64,000 nucleotides of DNA from Steinernema hermaphroditum. Lineage: Eukaryota; Nematoda; Chromadorea; Rhabditida; Steinernematidae. Positions 9,781 to 23,473 of this stretch are shown here, one piece after another. The notes below the pieces were generated by a model. It was not told where the DNA came from. It searched no databases and saw nothing but the letters and a program-made list of their open reading frames with translations. Location of the stretch: NCBI GenBank assembly GCA_030435675.1, contig CM059621.1, forward strand, positions 5,084,001 to 5,148,000, read 5' to 3'. Numbering within the stretch: position 1 is the stretch's first letter; every line of letters begins with the position of its first letter. The translations under genes and the position numbers were made by a program.

Positions 9781-12700
9781 TTAGTCAGACATTTCGTAGT
9801 CGCTCTCGCTTTCCACGACTTTTCCCTTCTTTCTTTCGATCACAAAATCCTCATCGTCTGAATCGCTAGCGAACATGTCCGAGTTGAACGTTTTCTTCTG
9901 AGCGGCAGCGCGTCCAGCACGACGGGACGACGGTCCCGGTTCGTCATCGCCACTGGCATTGTCAAGCTAAATGCGACAACAATTAGGGTACAATGGATAA
10001 CGATAGTCACGAACCTTTCTCTTCGTGCCTTTCTTCGGCTTTACATCTTCGTCAGAGTCATCAGCGATGAAATCTTCCTCGTCCTCGCTTTCAATTTTCT
10101 TCGACTTCTTGGATGCTGGGCCCTTCTTCTCCTTCGCTGCCGCGGGAGCCTTCTTTGCCTTCTTCGGTTTCACATCCTCGTCGGAATCGTCGTCCTCGTC
10201 TTCGCTTTCGATCTTTCTCGATTTTTTAGGAGCAGGCACTTGTTTAGCCTTGGGCGCAGCAGGTGCCTTCTTCGCCTTCTTGGGCTTCACGTCTTCATCG
10301 GAATCCTCAATTATGCAATCGTCGTCCTCGTCGCTCTCGGCCGTTTTCGATTTCTTGACAGCAGACGCCCTCTTCTCTGCCTTCTTTGCCTTCTCATCTC
10401 CCTTACGACTAGAAGCACGAGAAGCAGCCCGCGATGAATCGTCATCAGAAAGGAGGATCAGGTCGTCGTCCGATTCCTCATCGCTCTCGTCCTTCTTCTT
10501 CTTCGACTTCTTGGGAGCCTAAACAGAAAACCATTTACCAAGAGTGTTGCAAAAAACCGACCTCAGAGCTCTTGTCTGCTTTCGAGAAGAACGAATCCAA
10601 TTTCGAAAACAGCCATTGCTAACATATCTCTCACATCACAACTTACCTTTTGCTTAGTTTCATCATCATCCTTTGGCTTCTTCACCCGCTTCTTTGTTTC
10701 AGCGCCCTCCTCCTTTGGTTTGCGTTCGCGCTTTACTTTGGGTTCGTACTTTTCCTTTAGTGCTGCAATTGAAGGTTCCACACGAACAGCATTCGGATTG
10801 GGCCGTACTTCCTGAAATAAGCCTTATGAATACATCCCGAAGACTCTATAAACTACCATCAAGCCATCAATGGCAGGGCCCTTGCGACCACGACCTTTAG
10901 GAGCGTCCTTCTCGAACTTCTTGACGGCCGTCTTGATAGCGGCGTTCATGTCATTTCTCTCCTTGGTTTCCTGTTTGTCAAGTTCTACGAGGAAGTTATC
11001 CAGATCAAAAGTCCACAGGTCAGCCCAGGTCTTGGCCTCCAAGTCTCGGAGCTCCTTCATCTTATCGTCACTTTCCTTCAGAAGTTTATCCTTCTCTTCC
11101 TCCGACAGTTTGATGAGAGCCATGCCGACCAGATAGTCATAGTCGGACAACTTTGTGTCAAGCCTCTTCTGCTCGTCCGACTGCTCTTCTGCCTGATCGT
11201 TTTCGGCATCGCTATCAGCTCCTATTTCACCGTTCATTTCTAGCTCCTTCTTTTTTTGTTCCTCCTTCCATTTCTTCACTGGATCGGGGTCATACTTCTG
11301 CCGCACTAGCTGTTCTACGATGGCTGCTTTACGCTTGTTCTCCATGACAATTTCCCCCTTGATCTTAGCCACAATGAAGCGGGCTTGATTGGTCAAGCGG
11401 CGGCTTTGCGCACGCAGCATTCCCTCGAGGTAAGCTTTGCGCTCGATGTACTTGTTCTTGCGAGTCTCAAAGAACTCCTGGCAGATCTCTTCGGGTGTGT
11501 CGAACTTTCTTAGGCAGCCAGCAGCGTCGAAAAGAACCATTGAAGTCGTGTTGATCACATTCTGCAGCTTGAAGACCTTGTGGAGACCCTCACTCTCAGC
11601 TTGACGGAGTTTCTCGGGAGCCATCTTCACCACGAACTTGACGGTCTGATCGGTGTGGTACTCCTTATAGTCGGTGATGATTTCTGGCATCTTCTCTTTG
11701 CCTTCAGTATACGCTTCAATCACTGATTCCTTGTAGTTCTGCGTCCAGATCTTGATGGGAAGCTCAGTGATCTCGATAGTTTCGTCGTTGACCACCGCAC
11801 ATTCCCCGCTGCATGCAAAGCGTTGGTCATCCAATTTGACAATCGTACCAGTGAAGTTCTTGTACCATGGAACCATCTTCTTCAGACTCTCTCCGCGGAT
11901 CAGCCTTCTGATGTTGTCAACGATCTCGCGCGGGTTGAAGTTGGGCACCTTTGTCGACCATCCGGTACCGATACCTTCGGCGCCGTTGACTAAGACCGTA
12001 GGAATGATAGGGCAGTACCACTCCGGTTCAATGCGCTGATTTTCTTCGTATAGGAAGCGAAGGACGTTGTCGTCGGCAGATGGGAAGAGAGCACGAGTGA
12101 CCGGGCTGAAACACATAATTTCTGTTATTGCGGGCAGTTTGGAGAACGTACTTCAGCTGCGTGAAAATGTAACGAGGGCTGGCAGAATCTTTGCCTCCTT
12201 GAAGTCGAGTACCGAATTGACCGATGGGGAGCAGCAAATTGATGTTGTTTGAACCGACATAGTCCTGGGCCAAATTCACAATGGTCATCATGAGCGACTG
12301 TTCACCGTGGTGATAAGCCGACATTTCACCAACAGCGCCGGCCAGCTGCGCGACCTTGACTTCCTTCTTGTCAGCGCGCTTGAAGCATGTGAACATGACC
12401 TAAACAAACCTGTCAATATCGTCTACTTTGTTGGGGAAAACTGACCTTGCGCTGGCCAGGCTTGAGGCCATCAACCAAGCTAGGGATGGATCGCTCGTTG
12501 TCGGTATTCGAGAAGAGAACCAATTCTTTGTTAATGAAGTCGGAGAAGGTCACAGCACGTGTATCCTTGTCGTAGAGGTAATCCTCAATCTGGCCCTGCT
12601 CGCGGCGCTCCTTGCGGACCTGCATCCAGCGGGTCAGCCACAACTTGCGCTCTTCGATCTTTTTCTTGCTGAAGGCAAGGTCGACAGCATCGTCGTCATC

Positions 12701-14799
12701 ACGTCCACCGTAGTTGAACTTGATGCGGTGCCGTACCATATCCGAGAAGTACTCCTTAGCTTCCTTTGATGTCGAAGTACCCAAACCTATAGATGGGCGA
12801 GTTAGCGGTGGCCTTCTAAAATTCTCAAGAAAACTTGCCCTTGTAGTACTTGATGCGGAAGGACTGCCAGTTGTCAGTGTTCTGACGCCACTCGGTATAC
12901 TCAGGGATACTGTAAAATGAGAATTCTTGTCGTCCTTTCGTGGCCTAAGCGAAATAAAGCGATTGAAGACAAATGTCGAGAAAAAACCTACTTTGACGAT
13001 AGGTGTGATGAATTCCTCGACAAAGTTGCGACGAATAAGAGCTGGCCAGTTGTGATGAATGAAGTTGATCACGAGGCCCTTGATGTGAGATCCGTCCTGA
13101 TCCTGATCGGCCATGATCATGATCTTTCCGTACCGCAGGGACTTCATATCTTCGTCGCTGTCATACTTCTTTCTGTACTGCAAGCCAACGATCTTCAGCA
13201 TGCTGTTGATTTCGGCGTTCTCATTGATCTGCTTCTGACTTCCTTCGCGGACGTTTAACATTTTACCGCGAAGTGGGAAGACTCCAAATCTGTCGCGACC
13301 GACAACACCCAGTCCCGATACAGCCAAGGACTTGGCTGAATCTCCCTCAGTCAGGATCAGCGTGCAGAGGTGCGCATTCTTGGTTCCAGCGTCGTTAGCG
13401 TCTTCAAGTTTCGGCACTCCCTTGATCTTGGTGGTTTTCTTGCCACTCTTCTTATCGGCCTTTTCTTGCTCCTTGAAGCGCACCCATGACATGACGTTGT
13501 CGACAATGCCGCATTTGAGAGCCGCTCCGTAGAACTTCTCGGACAAGACGCACTTGCTTCCGAAGTTCTTTGCCTGCAGAGTCATAGTCTCCTTCGTCTG
13601 CGAATCGAAAGTCGGATTTTCGATGAGCGCGTTGACGAACACCCACAGATGATTCTTCACTTGGAATGGCTTGACTCCAGATGACTTCTTTCCGAGCTTC
13701 TTGTTAATCGTTTCAATCAGCTTGGCGACAATCAGGTCGACAACATGGTCTACGTGACGACCACCCTTCGTTGTGGCGATTGAATTCACAAACGAAACCT
13801 GCTGGAATCCGCGATCCGACGTTGTCAAGCCGACTTCCCATCGACTTCCGGCGCTCTCGAACACAACCTTCGCGCTATTCTCCTTCTCCTCGTCTTCGAA
13901 GTTCTTCGTATAGAATTTGATGTATTTTTCGAAGCCCTGGACAGGGATCTTCTTGCCGTTGAGAAAGACCGTGACACCCTTGGTTGACCCGGCGACATCA
14001 AAAGCACGGCGGCTCATGAGTGCGATGATGTCGTCGTCGAGTTCCTTCATTTTGAATTTCTTCAAATCAGGCGTAAACGTGACCTTAGTGTAGTCATCGG
14101 AGTCCGCCTTCTCGACCACACACTCCTCGTCCTTCGTCATGTTGTTAATCCAGGTCTGCTTGAACTTTTTCTTGAATTCCTTCGTCGACGTCTCAAGGGT
14201 GAAAGATGTGGAAAAGATGTTGCACAGCTTCGCACCATAGCCATTACGACCACCTAGGAAATGCTCAACCTAGTTATCGAACCCAAATTTATATCGTACC
14301 TGTTACTTTCTTTTCATCGTCGTTATAATTCGACGACGTGAGCAGCGTTCCAAAGATCATCTCGGGGACATATACTTGCTCCTCTTTATGCATTACAACT
14401 GGGATTCCCTTGCCATTGTTGTAAACAGAGATCTCATTCTTGGCCCTGGAAACACGACACATTACCGCACTTCTGATCTCTCTGGTCATACTTGTCGATC
14501 GTGATTTTTATCAAATTCATCTTTGAGTCACGTTGCTTGTTGTCGGCCGCGTTAACGAGGACTTCATCAAAAATCTTATAGAGACCCGGTACATAGGATA
14601 TCTCCCTTTGAACGATGGCGTCTTTTTCTACATCATACACCCACATAGGCTGAAAAAGACCGATTACTATCTAAGATCTGTGATACAATCATCTTACCGC
14701 TTTGTCCGTGTATTCAACGGAACCGATGTAAGTGTCCGGTCGAAGCAGGATATGCTCGAGCTGGCTTTTTTTCTGATATATCTGCTCGATGGTCGCCAT
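9781..14799 (-). CDS. top-2: DNA topoisomerase II
   Basis: Eleven exons on the - strand give about 1488 residues, close to the length of other animal enzymes. Exons, in order: 14799-14698, 14649-14492, 14445-14300, 14253-12992, 12944-12839, 12786-12446, 12399-12152, 12105-10857, 10811-10647, 10518-10015, 9966-9781. The enzyme passes one DNA duplex through a transient double-strand break, using ATP, in the nucleus. Seen in order: GHKL ATPase region (NNGKGIPVV, GRNGYGAKL); TOPRIM metal site (EGDSAKSLAVSGLG and later DQDQDGSHIKG); PLRGK; KPGQRK; the winged-helix catalytic Tyr in SASPRYIFTQL; and GAEGIGTGWS. The C-terminus (exons 9-11) is a low-complexity tail of alternating Lys/Pro-rich and Asp/Glu/Ser-rich blocks, with the IESEDE...DSDEDVKPKKAKK unit repeated three times. 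Intron 12787-12838 begins with GC, not GT. Start MATIEQIYQKK is the only in-frame Met before the ATPase domain. Confidence 0.97.
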
Positions 14800-17261
14800 C
14801 GTCTGTAAAGGATTAATCCATGAAATAAGTCACTGACTACGTATCACGGCATACACGACGCGAACATCGTCAAAAGGAATACACTCGAATGGGAACGCGA
14901 CCCGCCATCGCAACAATTCGCATGCAGCAATTTCCCGCCATCCGCTCAAATCAAAAAGCGCGCCACAGAACTCCCACCAAACAAGTGACACAACGATAAG
15001 TGCGAACGGGCGACCGTTCTAATGGGTCAGGTCACTCCGCTCGAAAGCTACCATCCTAATGTCTTTGTGAAGTCAGAAATTGCAATATAAACGCCACATA
15101 GGACTCCCGCCCAACAACACTGTGCTTATGGTCTCTATATCTGATAACAGAATCAACAAAACAAGTCACTCGAAACAATGAAAATTTAGGCTGTGACCAA
15201 AGTTTGGTCTCACATCCTTAAAGCAATGCGCGAAAACTGTGTCGCACTCAGAAATCGAGCGAGAGCAACTAGACAACGGCGAAAAACTAGGCGCTCGCGT
15301 AAACATGTGTCCATTTGTCACACATTCGAATTGTAAATAACACCGAGAACGGCACATTGGCGAAAAATCAGCTGAACGGTTTCGATCACAAGGCTGAAAG
15401 TTCTGCATATCGGCGAATTTGAGGTGAAAAAAAGTTTATAATGCAAATTAACCTCTTAGATGGGAATTAAGTTACCCACAGTATTGGGAAATATGCAGAA
15501 CTTCCAACAGTAAAAGGGTCGCTTAAAATCTTCGTCCGCTTGTCCCTACATCCCAGATATGTTCCTCAACCCATACTTAGGCTGTGCCATGTTCTACATC
15601 TCCACTAAATGGAGTCGGTATCAGGTCACAAAATCTCACGTAATTTACAGAACACATCCTAAAACGAAAGGGTGATAATACGCGCGCCTTGTCCGCTGCC
15701 AAGTGATAAAATCCGAGACTTGCCCGCCAAACAATCGGCGTGTGACTCTCCTACCACAAGAAGTCTAGACCGATTGCGCCACACGGTTTGCAAAATCCAA
15801 AGAGAAACACTCGTACGCTGCACGCTGTATGTACCGACATCCCTTCCGAACAATACTCCGGCCTCAACGGAATGAATAAACCGAATAAAGCTGCTCCGGT
15901 TTCGCCGTCGTCAGCTCACAACACGTCATTCCTACCGCGGATAGGACGACAACTGCAACTTCCTGAGCAGAGCGGCCCGTTACAGCAAATACAACCGAAA
16001 GATCGGCCAGTCCAATTCCGACAACCGGCAATCCCAAACGTCACTCGAGACGCACAGCAATCAAACACAATCAACTTTACTCCGAACAGACGGAATAAAC
16101 ACAGCAAACGATCACAACAACGGCGACCTACCGAACAAAGTGCTAACTTCGACATGGCCATCAACAAAATCACGTGCAAATGTCAATCCCAATTCTTTTG
16201 GTCCTGTAACGCTGAGTACCGTTTCCCCGCTTGAATTCGTTCCCATGAATTCCATTCGTTCGCTTCTCATCTCGCGTGTTTCCGATCCGTAACTTATCCG
16301 AAACAATCAACAAAGCTCACTGCAACCGTTTGCAGCGATGCATCCTATGCAGTAATTCGCCAATATGCGGAAAAAAAATACCTTTTCCTATACCTATGCA
16401 CAACAAATTCCACTCAATACAATCAGGTCTATGAAAGAAATACAGAAGGATGTTGGCATCGCTATTTGTCACGCCCAGTGTTGTATACTTTGATTCAGGC
16501 TCATCTACGAATACTCCTCTCTCAAGCATAATCTCGCATATTTAAATCTATACCACAGAGTTCATAAATCATTCTGGGCTGTGTTCATCTAAACTCCAAG
16601 AATGACCAATTCCACCCCCACTCATCACTCACTTCACTCAGCTTTTTTGGCGACAGCCCTTCAACTCACCCTCACGGGATTGCGCCTGAACTTTAGCTCC
16701 AACATCTTGATAAGAAAACAATATCTTTGAGAGCGCTGCGCAATTTGGTGTGTGCATTTAGGAAGATTAAAGTAGTCGATTTCGAGAATTTGATATCCTA
16801 CGTGCCGTTGCTTGGCTTTACACTAAATCTGCGATTGCCACATTTGGTTTCCAGGTTCTTTGGCTCCTTCGCTGGTTTCTAACAGCCTTTGTAACAATTC
16901 TAAAAGAGATGTTATTGTGTCCTCTATAAAAGGGTCTTCTTGTATCTTGCTAATGAGGCAGTTTTGATATAACACGGCCGGTGATTATTACTGTAAGGTA
17001 TATGACATAGATTATCTTATATTTCATTTGTGACTGAATGGCTGCTAAATTCGTACTAATAACTATTTAGACTGGAGGTGACCACAGATCTGTAGGCCAA
17101 GTTGTCAACTGTCCTAAGCTCAATTAAAACACCCAATGATCATAAATTTCATGCTCTTCCCTTCCATTCCAATCCATTCTTCACGTTCTACGTTGTTCTT
17201 CAGGTTGTTTTTTTTTCGAATATCCTCCAAAAAGCGACTACGGTACGACTTCGTTATTCAT

Positions 17262-17325
17262 ATATAAGACGTCCTGCACTGCGTAAGACCGTTGATTGGT
17301 GAAGATAAATCGTGTAAAAAATCCT
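17262..17325. repeat. Dispersed repeat fragment
   Basis: The block GACGTCCTGCACTGCG...AAATCGTGTAAA matches the end of the repeat at 2735-2965. It is short and diverged, and its element class is unknown. Confidence 0.4.
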
Positions 17326-18958
17326 AAAGTAATGACAGCCTCTATTCGGACCCGGATGCCGTGTTAATTGGCCTCACACATTCCTTGTTCCAGTCTGTGT
17401 CACCCTATGCTTTTTCTAATTCTACAATTTGTGTCTTCCGTCACGAAACTCTTTAATATTTAAAGGATAAGAACGTTTCAATCCATCTTGAACTCGCGAA
17501 TACCTAATGGAGCAGCTGGAAGTGTCGCCAGCCAGACATCGTGCAGACATGAGACGTCTCCGCCGTCTGTGTCCATCTATTGGGAACTTATTAGAGCGTG
17601 GGTTCAAGAAAATGAGATTTTATGTATTTTTTCCCTGATTGTTTAATGAAATTTTGCAGACACTGATCCTACTTTGTGGTTATAAACATAGCAATTCTCC
17701 TCAAAGACCCAAAATAGAACGCTTCTCTCATTCCTTGAATGTAATCTTCAACCGCGTATTGACATTTGACTGACAGTACTACTCGTGCTGACCTCTGGCG
17801 TATCCCCAGTGACATGTCCATTTATAAATGCATAAATTGTCGCGCCCCACTACCTGACAGCAGCTGTCGGCAATGCTGATGCAAGTGGATTTGTCTCGCC
17901 GTTTGTTTAAACAATTCGCTCTTTTCGGAGTGCACTCTGAGAAGCGACACTGGCTGTCAGTTATTTGACGAAGTTTGTCTTGAGTGCGCTTGCTTCTTGC
18001 GACGATTTTGGATTGGATTAGTTATTAGGATTAGTTTGGATTGGATTGGTTACCTGTGACGTTGGAGAGACGTCGCAAAGTTAGATCTGTGGGAATGTTT
18101 CATGACTAGTAGAAATTAGAGTTCAGAACACAAATTCAAATTGATCAAAATCAAATTCATGGCATGGAATGGAATGGAAATGATTGGCGTTTTTTAGTGC
18201 GCTCCTGTTTGCTTTGATCATTTTCCTTGATGTTTACCTTTTATCCTTCAGCGATCAGTTATTTCTCAAGAAATGACTTGTCTTTCTCTCAAAATTGTAG
18301 CTAATTCAGTTGCCCTTACTTTTCGCTATTTTTGTTTCACCCCTGCATGTTTTGACAAGGTCAACTAGGCAATTCGTACTCAATCTAACTGTGTTTCCCC
18401 CTAGCTGCGCTTATTTTATCCGAAGGGCATCTTTTTATGACGTCGTAAATGGGCCTACGAGCTTCTCAATGATCTTGCCTGCTCCATAACCTACAATAAC
18501 TTTTCAACTTCACCATTTTATATCTTTTATTCTTTACTATGTTCGTTAAGAAGAAAGCGAGATCGAGGAGTCTGCAAATCACTTTATGTTTATTCACAGA
18601 TCATTAAAAGTTTATTGCATGCTGCGCTCATTGATCCTTTAATCCTTGATCCGCGAAGCGGAGCCTTTCCAAGGTTCTTTTGGCGATGACCTCAAACGTC
18701 AGTATTTCTTTAACTTTCACGGAGATATGGATTTGTCGACAGATAGCGATATTTATGGATATCCCATTGGGAATTCGGCGCGAACTCGATTATTTAAAGA
18801 CACTGGCAAAGGAAGTAGACATGGTTCCGACCAAGACTTGTGTTTGTATGGCTTTCCTCAATAAATTATGATATGCGCTGTTTAGTAACCGCTTCAGTAA
18901 GTTATGTCGCGCGTTGCGTCAGTGCTATATGGGTCGCGGGCGCTACGCCTAGGAGTGC

Positions 18959-19025
18959 GTCCGTGGCTGACTGGTAGTGGTGCTGGTCGCCGCGCGCAAC
19001 ATGCGGGTTCGACCCCCGCGGGGAC
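18959..19025 (+). other. tRNA-like element (tRNA-derived SINE or pseudo-tRNA)
   Basis: The 67-nt stretch has an A-box-like TGGCTGACTGGTAGTGG and a perfect B-box GGGTTCGACCC inside a fully paired 5-bp T stem (GCGGG/CCCGC). The ends GTCCGTG and CGGGGAC can pair as an acceptor stem with one mismatch. It is short for a tRNA and I cannot fold a normal anticodon arm, so a tRNA-derived SINE head or pseudogene is more likely than a working tRNA. Confidence 0.5.
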
Positions 19026-22000
19026 CAGGATTAAAAATGGAATTACCGTCTGACTTCTCTGAGTTGACAAACCTGCGGCACTTTGATGAGTCCTTTTTTC
19101 GTTGATTTGTAGATTCATGTATTTTTATTTGTTCGTTGCAGGTTGATAGCATACATTTTTAGCAGCCTGGCTATAAGAAGAAGTGTATGTATATAAGCAG
19201 CCACAAAGGCGTTGGTTTTCCACTACAGTTAGATACACTAAAACGCAACACTCACCATTGAAAACAGCACTTCTCTCTATGTATCTTCCCGTTTGTTCAG
19301 GCGCCAACATATATTTCGACTTATGAATGAGTGGAATCCCTTGACGGCTCGGCCAAAGTTCGCCTTGCTCTCGTTCAGCTGACAACAAACACAAACATCC
19401 ACAATTATCTCGTCGCGCTCATTCATCGCGTGTTGCCAAGGGCCCGAGTGGGGGCACTTCCGCCGGGTGTTTCCCTGCCCAGACCGCCACCATGTTTTGT
19501 TTGTTTAAACGGTTTAATGTCCGCCGCGATTACGCGAACAGAAGCCTAATGGCGGCGACCGGGGCGCTTTGTCTCCGCGAAAACTCATGGACCCGGGTCT
19601 TTGAGGGTGATTAATTGCCGCAATATTATCACTTGCGAATGACGCCAACCGTGCGGATGATGGCGCCTCGAGGTGTACCTGCCGCTGAGAGAGCTTTTTA
19701 TTGTCGTGAATGTCTTGTTTTTCAGTTGAACCATGTGGAATCCCCCGATTCTGAGGGAGCTCGAGATGACTTTTATATCGACTATAAAACTGTGGTCAAG
19801 TTGTTAGATAGTGTTTTCGTCATATTCTACGATGGCCCCTCTTCTGTTCCGTTCATTCCATTGGTATATGGATTATGTATATATTGCTAAAATGCCAATT
19901 TCGGATTCATGTTTTTGGTAGACGTCATATTACTAGAGATATTTGAGGATAAGCAAACATTGTAGCTTTAAGGAGAACAGTAGGCAATATTCAACATGTC
20001 ATGTCGCCTAAATTTTGTGTTTAGCCCCCACTACTGCATGTTGCATTGCATTTTGATCTATCAGCGAAATATAGAAGTATACCCAGTGTTTGCCATAAAG
20101 TGATTTAACCATAATTTCAAAATTATCCCAGTTCTTCTGAACCCGCTACCGTTTGCTATTTGCTATTTAGATTCGCTCTCGTGAAAGTCATCCTATCTCT
20201 CTCACCTTTGGTTGCTGTTTTCCCTTTTTATTTTTATGACTTTTGGTCGTTAGTTAAAGTGTTTCGCGCGTTGTACAGAGACGGTATAAAAGGGATTGAT
20301 TTGACAAGCATGACAAGTTAGCTGCTTCCGAGAATGAGTACCCTTTCACCCTTTTCCATTTGAGAAGAACTGATTGATAGTGGGGACACTAAAGCTGGCC
20401 AGGCAAATCGCCCGTCTGGAACGGTAACCTGCGGGCCAGCCGGACAAGGAAGCATCGAAGCAACTACATATATGAATCTGGCGGTGAAATAAGGGTAAAG
20501 CCAAGGTTTTGCGCAGAACGATGGTTGCCTTGTATTAGAGCGCTTCGAACCTTTATGCCAAAGTTCAGCAAAATCTAACGCTCACAAAAGTAAAGGCCAC
20601 ATTGTGAACGACACTGCAACACTATGCTTGATTGAATCAACCGGTAAAGCCAGTAATGAGTTAGCAGTTGCAAAATTCAAAAACAAGCGATAGGTGAACA
20701 CATTCAAGATTCCTCGTAGTAACAAAATCCATTTGATCGATTTCCGTATGAACCCATAATAAGCGGCCCTTCCTTACCACATTTAAAGCTTCGTCTCAAC
20801 GAAGCGAAATTGCTAAGAACTTCATGGCCTATTAGAAAACAAAGAATACTAATTATCGCCATATGACAGCTGAATTTATGGGCACAACGAACACAACAAT
20901 TATGAAACGATGTTCGTTCGACAGCTGTTCGACAACGTTATCATAAATCATTTAAGCTATAGACCACATAAATATTATGTCTGTTGGGATTATTTTCAAC
21001 ATCGCTCGATGTGCCCCTATGGATTTGGGTCAGTGTATCGATCAGAAAGCGGGGCCTTTGGAGAGGATAGAGGTGTGGCTGTAAACCATCTGCTTGCCTG
21101 GGCCCATTCTTTCTGTTTTTATGCTAGAGTCGTTTGATGGGATACAGATAATCTTTGCCTTCCTTCCTTATGATATCCTTATAGCCTCTACATTCGCCCA
21201 TAATATTGAGCCTTTCGAATTCACTGCCGAATTCCTGGCGCCCACCACGAACGTCCAAATCAATTCATGCCTTCCGCTCTTTTCAACAAGGACGTCAAAT
21301 TCGCTACTTTTGCCCGTTCAAAAAATGCTTTGAAGTGATTGTCTTCGACTTCGCTTAAAGTTTAATGGCGCGCCTTTGTTGGAAGTGCAAAGTCGACTTG
21401 TTAATCTCCGAGAATTATGGGTGGCGCTGTCTGCGTCGAGAACGTTGTTGTGTAGGTGTTCGTAGACAGCTCTCGATCCCGATTAGACATGCAAATGGGT
21501 GGAAACGAGCGAGAACGCACTTTTCTACATTGCACGTCGTGATCCGCTTTTTGCAGCTTAATCTCGGTGACCAATCTTTGCTCCGAGATGAGTGAGAGAA
21601 ATGGATTTTTAATTGGGTTTTCTCGAGAAGAGGGTTCTCGCGTGAAAGGCGTTAATTGCTTTTTTTGCGAGAGGTCAGAGTGCGGCGTTTCGGCACGATT
21701 AACGCCGAAGTTCACGTGGACTTTCAACATTTGTAATTGTGAAATGTATTATACAAGATGACAGAGAATAGTAGATTAATTTTTGGGGTATACTTTGGCG
21801 TCATATTGTTCGACGGCAGTTTTACCTTTTCGGCCACTAGGCCACATTGAGATTAGGATGTATCTGAGTGTAGATTCATATTTTTGAATGACTTCACTCA
21901 CTTTGACTTTTTCGAAAATCCTATAATTATAATATCACGCTTGCCACGTCCTTTTTGGATATATGGACATATCGCCAAAACCTATGAAGCGTGGTGAAAG

Positions 22001-23045
22001 TTTGGTTCCTGGAAACATCGACAAAGTACCCTTTAAAAGCTCGCCTAACCGCACCTGTTGCCATTTGTAAGTTCACCAGGAAACGACGAAAATTTTTGAC
22101 AATTTAAGTCTGCATTACACAAGAGAAAGTGTCATTCCTTTTCGGAGTTCGTGAATTTTTTTATTTGGTCACATTGGTTCCATAAATAGGGGTCACTGAA
22201 AACATTTCCTATTCTCGCTTTTCTTCAACGAATTCCCGGTGGTCGCACCCTTAGTTTATGGTAACAGTTCCTTGACTTTGCGATGTGCTGCCCACTAGAG
22301 TCAAAGGTATTTTCGTATCGTCTGTTGCTGCCGGGCCCATTAATCAATCTTCATGTTTACTGCCTGCCTCCACACCTAAACCGAGAAGTAATTAATCAAT
22401 GGCTAGTATCTGCGTCAAGCCCAGTCTTCAGTGATTACGAAAGAAGATAAAAGTTTCAACTTTCGGTATTTGTGTCGTCTACTGCTTGCTATTGAACGGA
22501 AGTGTTTTATCTCTCCCAAATTTATTCTCTTACTTTTTTGAAGGTTGTTCGTTAACTTAAGGATTCCTTGGCCAATCTCTGTCATTTGCTTGATAGTATT
22601 CAAAAAAAAAATAATGCAAAAAAAGTAGTTTATAAATGGCGAGTGCTATCATGGGAAGGCACTTTTCCTGGTAACAGTCTAAATGCGTGTGCAAGGACAT
22701 CCATCCCTGCAAGTGTACCTAAGTTCATCCATGTTATGCTTATGTTGAAATATGAAACTGTTGCCAACGCCGTTCCTTCACTACACACTCGGATGTTCTC
22801 CAATCACTCATAATTGCGTTCAACTTTACACAGCGGCCAATTGATCATTAGTCAGGGTTTAAAACGCTGTCGATTTATTTCGGGCTTTTGTTCCTTTAGT
22901 CCGTGAAAATCGCAACTTAAACTGAAGCTCAGTTTTTCGTCTATTTTTGCATGCTGTATCAGATTGTGTTTTCCAAGCCAAAGTCTTCATTCGCTTCCAA
23001 TCGACTTTCATAAACCTTATATCCAATGATATCGGAGATACCTTA

Positions 23046-23473
23046 AGGGCCATTTATAGTCTGCGCGACACAAAACCCCTTTTTTGTGTCGCTCAGCTTG
23101 TCTACGCGTGACTATATATGCAAAACCAAATAAAACTGCACAGTGATGATGCTTTCGGATCGGGCTATCAAACCATCAAAAGAAAAAAATTGTGGGACAT
23201 GACATGTAGGTTAACTTAACTGTCGCTTAGCTTTAACTTGACTGTCGCTTAGCTACGCGACACAGCTGCGCGACAGTCAACTTGAAGCTAAGCGACAGTT
23301 AAGTTAACCTACGCAAAGTCAACCTAAAAATTTTTTATGCTGATGATTTTATATCCCGATCCGAAAGCATCATCACTGTGCAGTTTTATTTGGTTTTGCG
23401 TACATAGTCACGCGTAGACAAGCTAAGCGACACAAAAAAGGGGTTTTGTGTCGCGCAGACTATAAATGGCCCT
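23046..23473. mobile_element. Palindromic foldback MITE (PIF/Harbinger-like)
   Basis: The element starts AGGGCCATTTATAGTCTGCG and ends with its reverse complement, with TTA on both sides (23043-23045, 23474-23476), as expected for a 3-bp TWA-type target duplication. The arms pair nearly throughout their ~210 bp. An inner set of nested repeats (CTGTCGCTTAGCT, CGCGACAC, TTAACTTAACTGTCGC) is centred at about 23265. No coding capacity. The PIF/Harbinger assignment rests on the target duplication and GGGCC-type terminus only. Confidence 0.75.

Noticed and set aside
9688..9781. Operon linking top-2 with the coiled-coil gene
   Set aside because: The spacing would fit a nematode operon, but no trans-splice evidence can be read from DNA alone, so I do not claim it.
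10025..11136. Ser-rich frames on the + strand
   Set aside because: Antisense shadows of the Asp/Glu/Lys-rich tail of topoisomerase II.
14447..14492. A 20-25 bp intron in topoisomerase II
   Set aside because: Using the stronger GTATGA donor gives a normal 46-bp intron and restores the length of the conserved ATPase segment.
15735..15795. tRNA on the - strand (TGGCGCAATCGGT A-box)
   Set aside because: The D stem does not pair and there is no B-box at the right distance.
18646..18864. 72-residue frame
   Set aside because: Starts at TTG, has no motif or splice context, and its stop coincides with a chance AATAAA.
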